From: DAIMZM01 sp036733985
GTDB lineage: Bacteria; Bacillota; Dehalobacteriia; UBA4068
Reading direction: 5' to 3'
Assembly: GCA_036733985.1 (NCBI GenBank)
Contig: DAIMZM010000109.1
Location: 1 to 6,823 of the forward strand
Length of the DNA: 6,823 nucleotides
A program made the translations under genes and the position numbers. Under the pieces are notes generated by a model. The model ran no database searches. It worked only from the letters and a program-made list of their open reading frames with translations, and had not been told where the DNA came from. Of this stretch, positions 5,117 through 6,823 are shown piece after piece (positions within the stretch are counted from its first letter, which is position 1; each line of letters starts with the position of its first letter).

Positions 5117-6823
5117 CTATTTTTCCCGGGAGGCGATACGCAGCCGCTCGGTGCGGTTCAGCACCTTTTTCCGCAAGCGCAGATTCTTCGGGGTCACTTC
5201 CAGCAGCTCGTCGTCGGCCATAAATTCCAGGCATTGTTCCAGGGAGAGGATGCGGGGCGGGGAGAGGCGCAGGGCTTCGTCCGAGCCGGAAGCCCGCATA
5301 TTGGAAACCTGCTTCTTTTTGCAGACATTCACCGAGACGTCCTCGTTCTTGGGGGAGACGCCCACGATCATGCCCTCGTAGACTTTGGCGCCGGGGCTGA
5401 TGAATAATTGTCCCCGCTCCTGGGCGTTATACAGGCCGTAGGTCACGGCTTCCCCGGCTTCCCAAGCCACCAGGGAGCCGCTTTCCCGTTTATTGATCTT
5501 GCCCTTATATTCCTGGTAGTCGCTGAATACCGAGCCCATGATGCCTTCACCCCGGGTATCGGTGAGGAAATCATTACGGTAGCCGAACAGGCCCCGGGCA
5601 GGGATGCTGTATTCGGCCTTGATCCGCTTGCCGCTGGGAGCCATATCCAGCAGCAGGCCCTTGCGTTCGCCCATTTTTTCCGCCACATGATGGAAGTATT
5701 CTTCCGGCACATCCACATGCAGCCTTTCCATGGGCTCGCAGAGCTTGCCGTCGATCTCTTTCATCAGGGCCTTGGGCGGGGACACGGCGAATTCATAGCC
5801 TTCCCGGCGCATGGTTTCGATAAGGATGGCCAGATGCATTTCCCCCCGGCCCAGCACCCGGAAGCTGTCGGTGCTGTCGGTTTCGAAAACCCGCAAAGAG
5901 ACGTCTTTCAGCAGCTCCCGGAACAGCCGTTCCCGGAGCTGGCGGGAGGTCACATAGTCCCCCTCCCGGCCGGCAAAGGGGCTGTCGTTGACGGAGAAGG
6001 TCATTTCCACCGTGGGTTCGCCTACCTGGACAAAGGGCAGGGGTTCCGGGTGCTCCGGATCGCAGACGGTGTCGCCGATATTGATGCTTTCCACTCCGGA
6101 AAAGCAGACGATATCCCCGGCCGGGGCAAATTCCACCGGCACCCGTTTCAGGCCTTCAATGGAAAAGAGATTGTTGATCTTGCCCCGGTAATCAGTACCG
6201 GTATCATGGTAATTGGTCACCAGCACCTGCTGGCCCGCTTTCACCAAGCCCCGGTCTACCCGGCCGATGCCGATGCGGCCCACATAGTCGTTATAATCCA
6301 CTGAGCTGACCAGCAGCTGCAGAGGCTGGGTCTCGTCGGCCAGAGGCGGCGGGATCTGATCAATGATGGCGTCAAACAGGGGCTGAAGATCCGTGCCCGG
6401 CTGTTCCGGATCCAGGCTGGCAGTGCCGGCCCGGGCTGAGCAATAAATAATCGCCGCGTCCAGCTGGTTGGCCCCGGCATGCAGCTCTTCCAAAAGCTCG
6501 ATGGTTTCCAGGGCCGCGTCCAGGGGACGGGCGTCGGGACGGTCGGTTTTATTGATGACGATGATCACCTGGTGGTTCAGCTCCAGGGCCTTTTGCAGCA
6601 CAAAACGGGTCTGAGGCATGGGGCCTTCAAAAGCGTCCACCAGCAGCAGCACGCCGTTGACCATTTTCAGCACCCGCTCCACCTCGCCGGAAAAATCCGC
6701 GTGGCCGGGGGTGTCCACGATATTGATCTTCACGTCCTGATAAAAAATCGCGGTGTTTTTCGCCATGATGGTGATGCCCTTTTCCCGCTCCAGGTCATTG
6801 TTGTCCATCACCCGTTCGGCCAC
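5117..6823 (-). CDS. typA: Translational GTPase TypA/BipA (partial, N-terminus off the window)
   Basis: A ribosome-binding translational GTPase related to EF-G and LepA, linked to 50S subunit assembly and stress or cold adaptation. The 568 visible residues are continuous to the right edge. Switch I (REKGITI-like), G3 DTPGH, G4 NKTD and G5 SAR are present. The G1 P-loop (HVDHGKT in the family) and about 40 residues are missing only because the window ends; the first codon here is an internal GTG (VAERVMD). Domain II (about 175-260) is followed by the EF-G-like domains with LGRGEMHLAILIETMRREG and DVPEEY. The BipA-specific C-terminal domain then shows YRNDFLTDTRGEGIM and GVSPKNEDVSVNVCKKKQVSNMR. 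The C-terminus is normal, ending in a basic tail. Usual full length is about 605-615 residues. It is convergent with the regulator and has its own terminator. Confidence 0.97.
   Translation of the reverse strand: MAERVMDNNDLEREKGITIMAKNTAIFYQDVKINIVDTPGHADFSGEVERVLKMVNGVLLLVDAFEGPMPQTRFVLQKALELNHQVIIVINKTDRPDARPLDAALETIELLEELHAGANQLDAAIIYCSARAGTASLDPEQPGTDLQPLFDAIIDQIPPPLADETQPLQLLVSSVDYNDYVGRIGIGRVDRGLVKAGQQVLVTNYHDTGTDYRGKINNLFSIEGLKRVPVEFAPAGDIVCFSGVESINIGDTVCDPEHPEPLPFVQVGEPTVEMTFSVNDSPFAGREGDYVTSRQLRERLFRELLKDVSLRVFETDSTDSFRVLGRGEMHLAILIETMRREGYEFAVSPPKALMKEIDGKLCEPMERLHVDVPEEYFHHVAEKMGERKGLLLDMAPSGKRIKAEYSIPARGLFGYRNDFLTDTRGEGIMGSVFSDYQEYKGKINKRESGSLVAWEAGEAVTYGLYNAQERGQLFISPGAKVYEGMIVGVSPKNEDVSVNVCKKKQVSNMRASGSDEALRLSPPRILSLEQCLEFMADDELLEVTPKNLRLRKKVLNRTERLRIASREK

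Noticed and set aside
5408..6304. A 298-codon + strand frame within typA
   Set aside because: Antisense shadow of the conserved TypA coding sequence.

Overview
The window looks like the chromosome of a GC-rich, endospore-forming member of the Bacillota (Firmicutes). The evidence is a sigma-K gene fragment of sporulation type, Shine-Dalgarno sites of the AGGAGG type, and a DXP-independent vitamin B6 enzyme (PdxS). I cannot name the genus. A spore-forming clostridial or Negativicutes-like lineage would fit.

Layout, left to right. (1) Positions 1-416 hold the C-terminal end of an AI-2E/PerM-family membrane transporter, on the + strand and cut by the window edge. A strong hairpin follows. (2) Positions 543-2373 hold a two-gene + strand module: a 64-residue SHOCT-like small protein overlapping a 553-residue large serine recombinase. 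(3) Positions 2324-2494, on the - strand and convergent with the recombinase, hold a short 56-codon reading frame that is easily missed. It is the N-terminal part of the mother-cell sporulation sigma factor SigK, and it breaks off just after the conserved LRLVAHI segment. (4) pdxS (- strand) lies upstream of the sigK fragment. (5) A MocR/PdxR-type regulator is divergent from pdxS, with overlapping promoters between them. (6) A strong hairpin terminator precedes convergent typA/bipA (- strand), which lacks its N-terminus at the right edge.

The main point of interest is that regions 2 and 3 together have the architecture of one end of a skin-type element, the sigK-intervening element known from Bacillus subtilis and Clostridioides difficile. 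There, a serine recombinase convergent with the 5' half of sigK excises the intervening DNA in the sporulating mother cell and rebuilds the gene. The break here appears to be in a different part of sigK from the B. subtilis one. The encoded sigma factor has almost no pro-sequence, as in C. difficile, so excision could be the main post-transcriptional switch on SigK. The small gene coupled to the recombinase is a candidate accessory factor. The 3' half of sigK and the far end of the element are not in the window. The transporter at the left edge is therefore either cargo of a longer element or a sign of rearrangement.

The pdxS/regulator pair forms an ordinary vitamin B6 control unit, notable for having no adjacent pdxT. 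No tRNA, rRNA, CRISPR array or insertion sequence was seen, and no gene-free stretch exceeds 300 bases.
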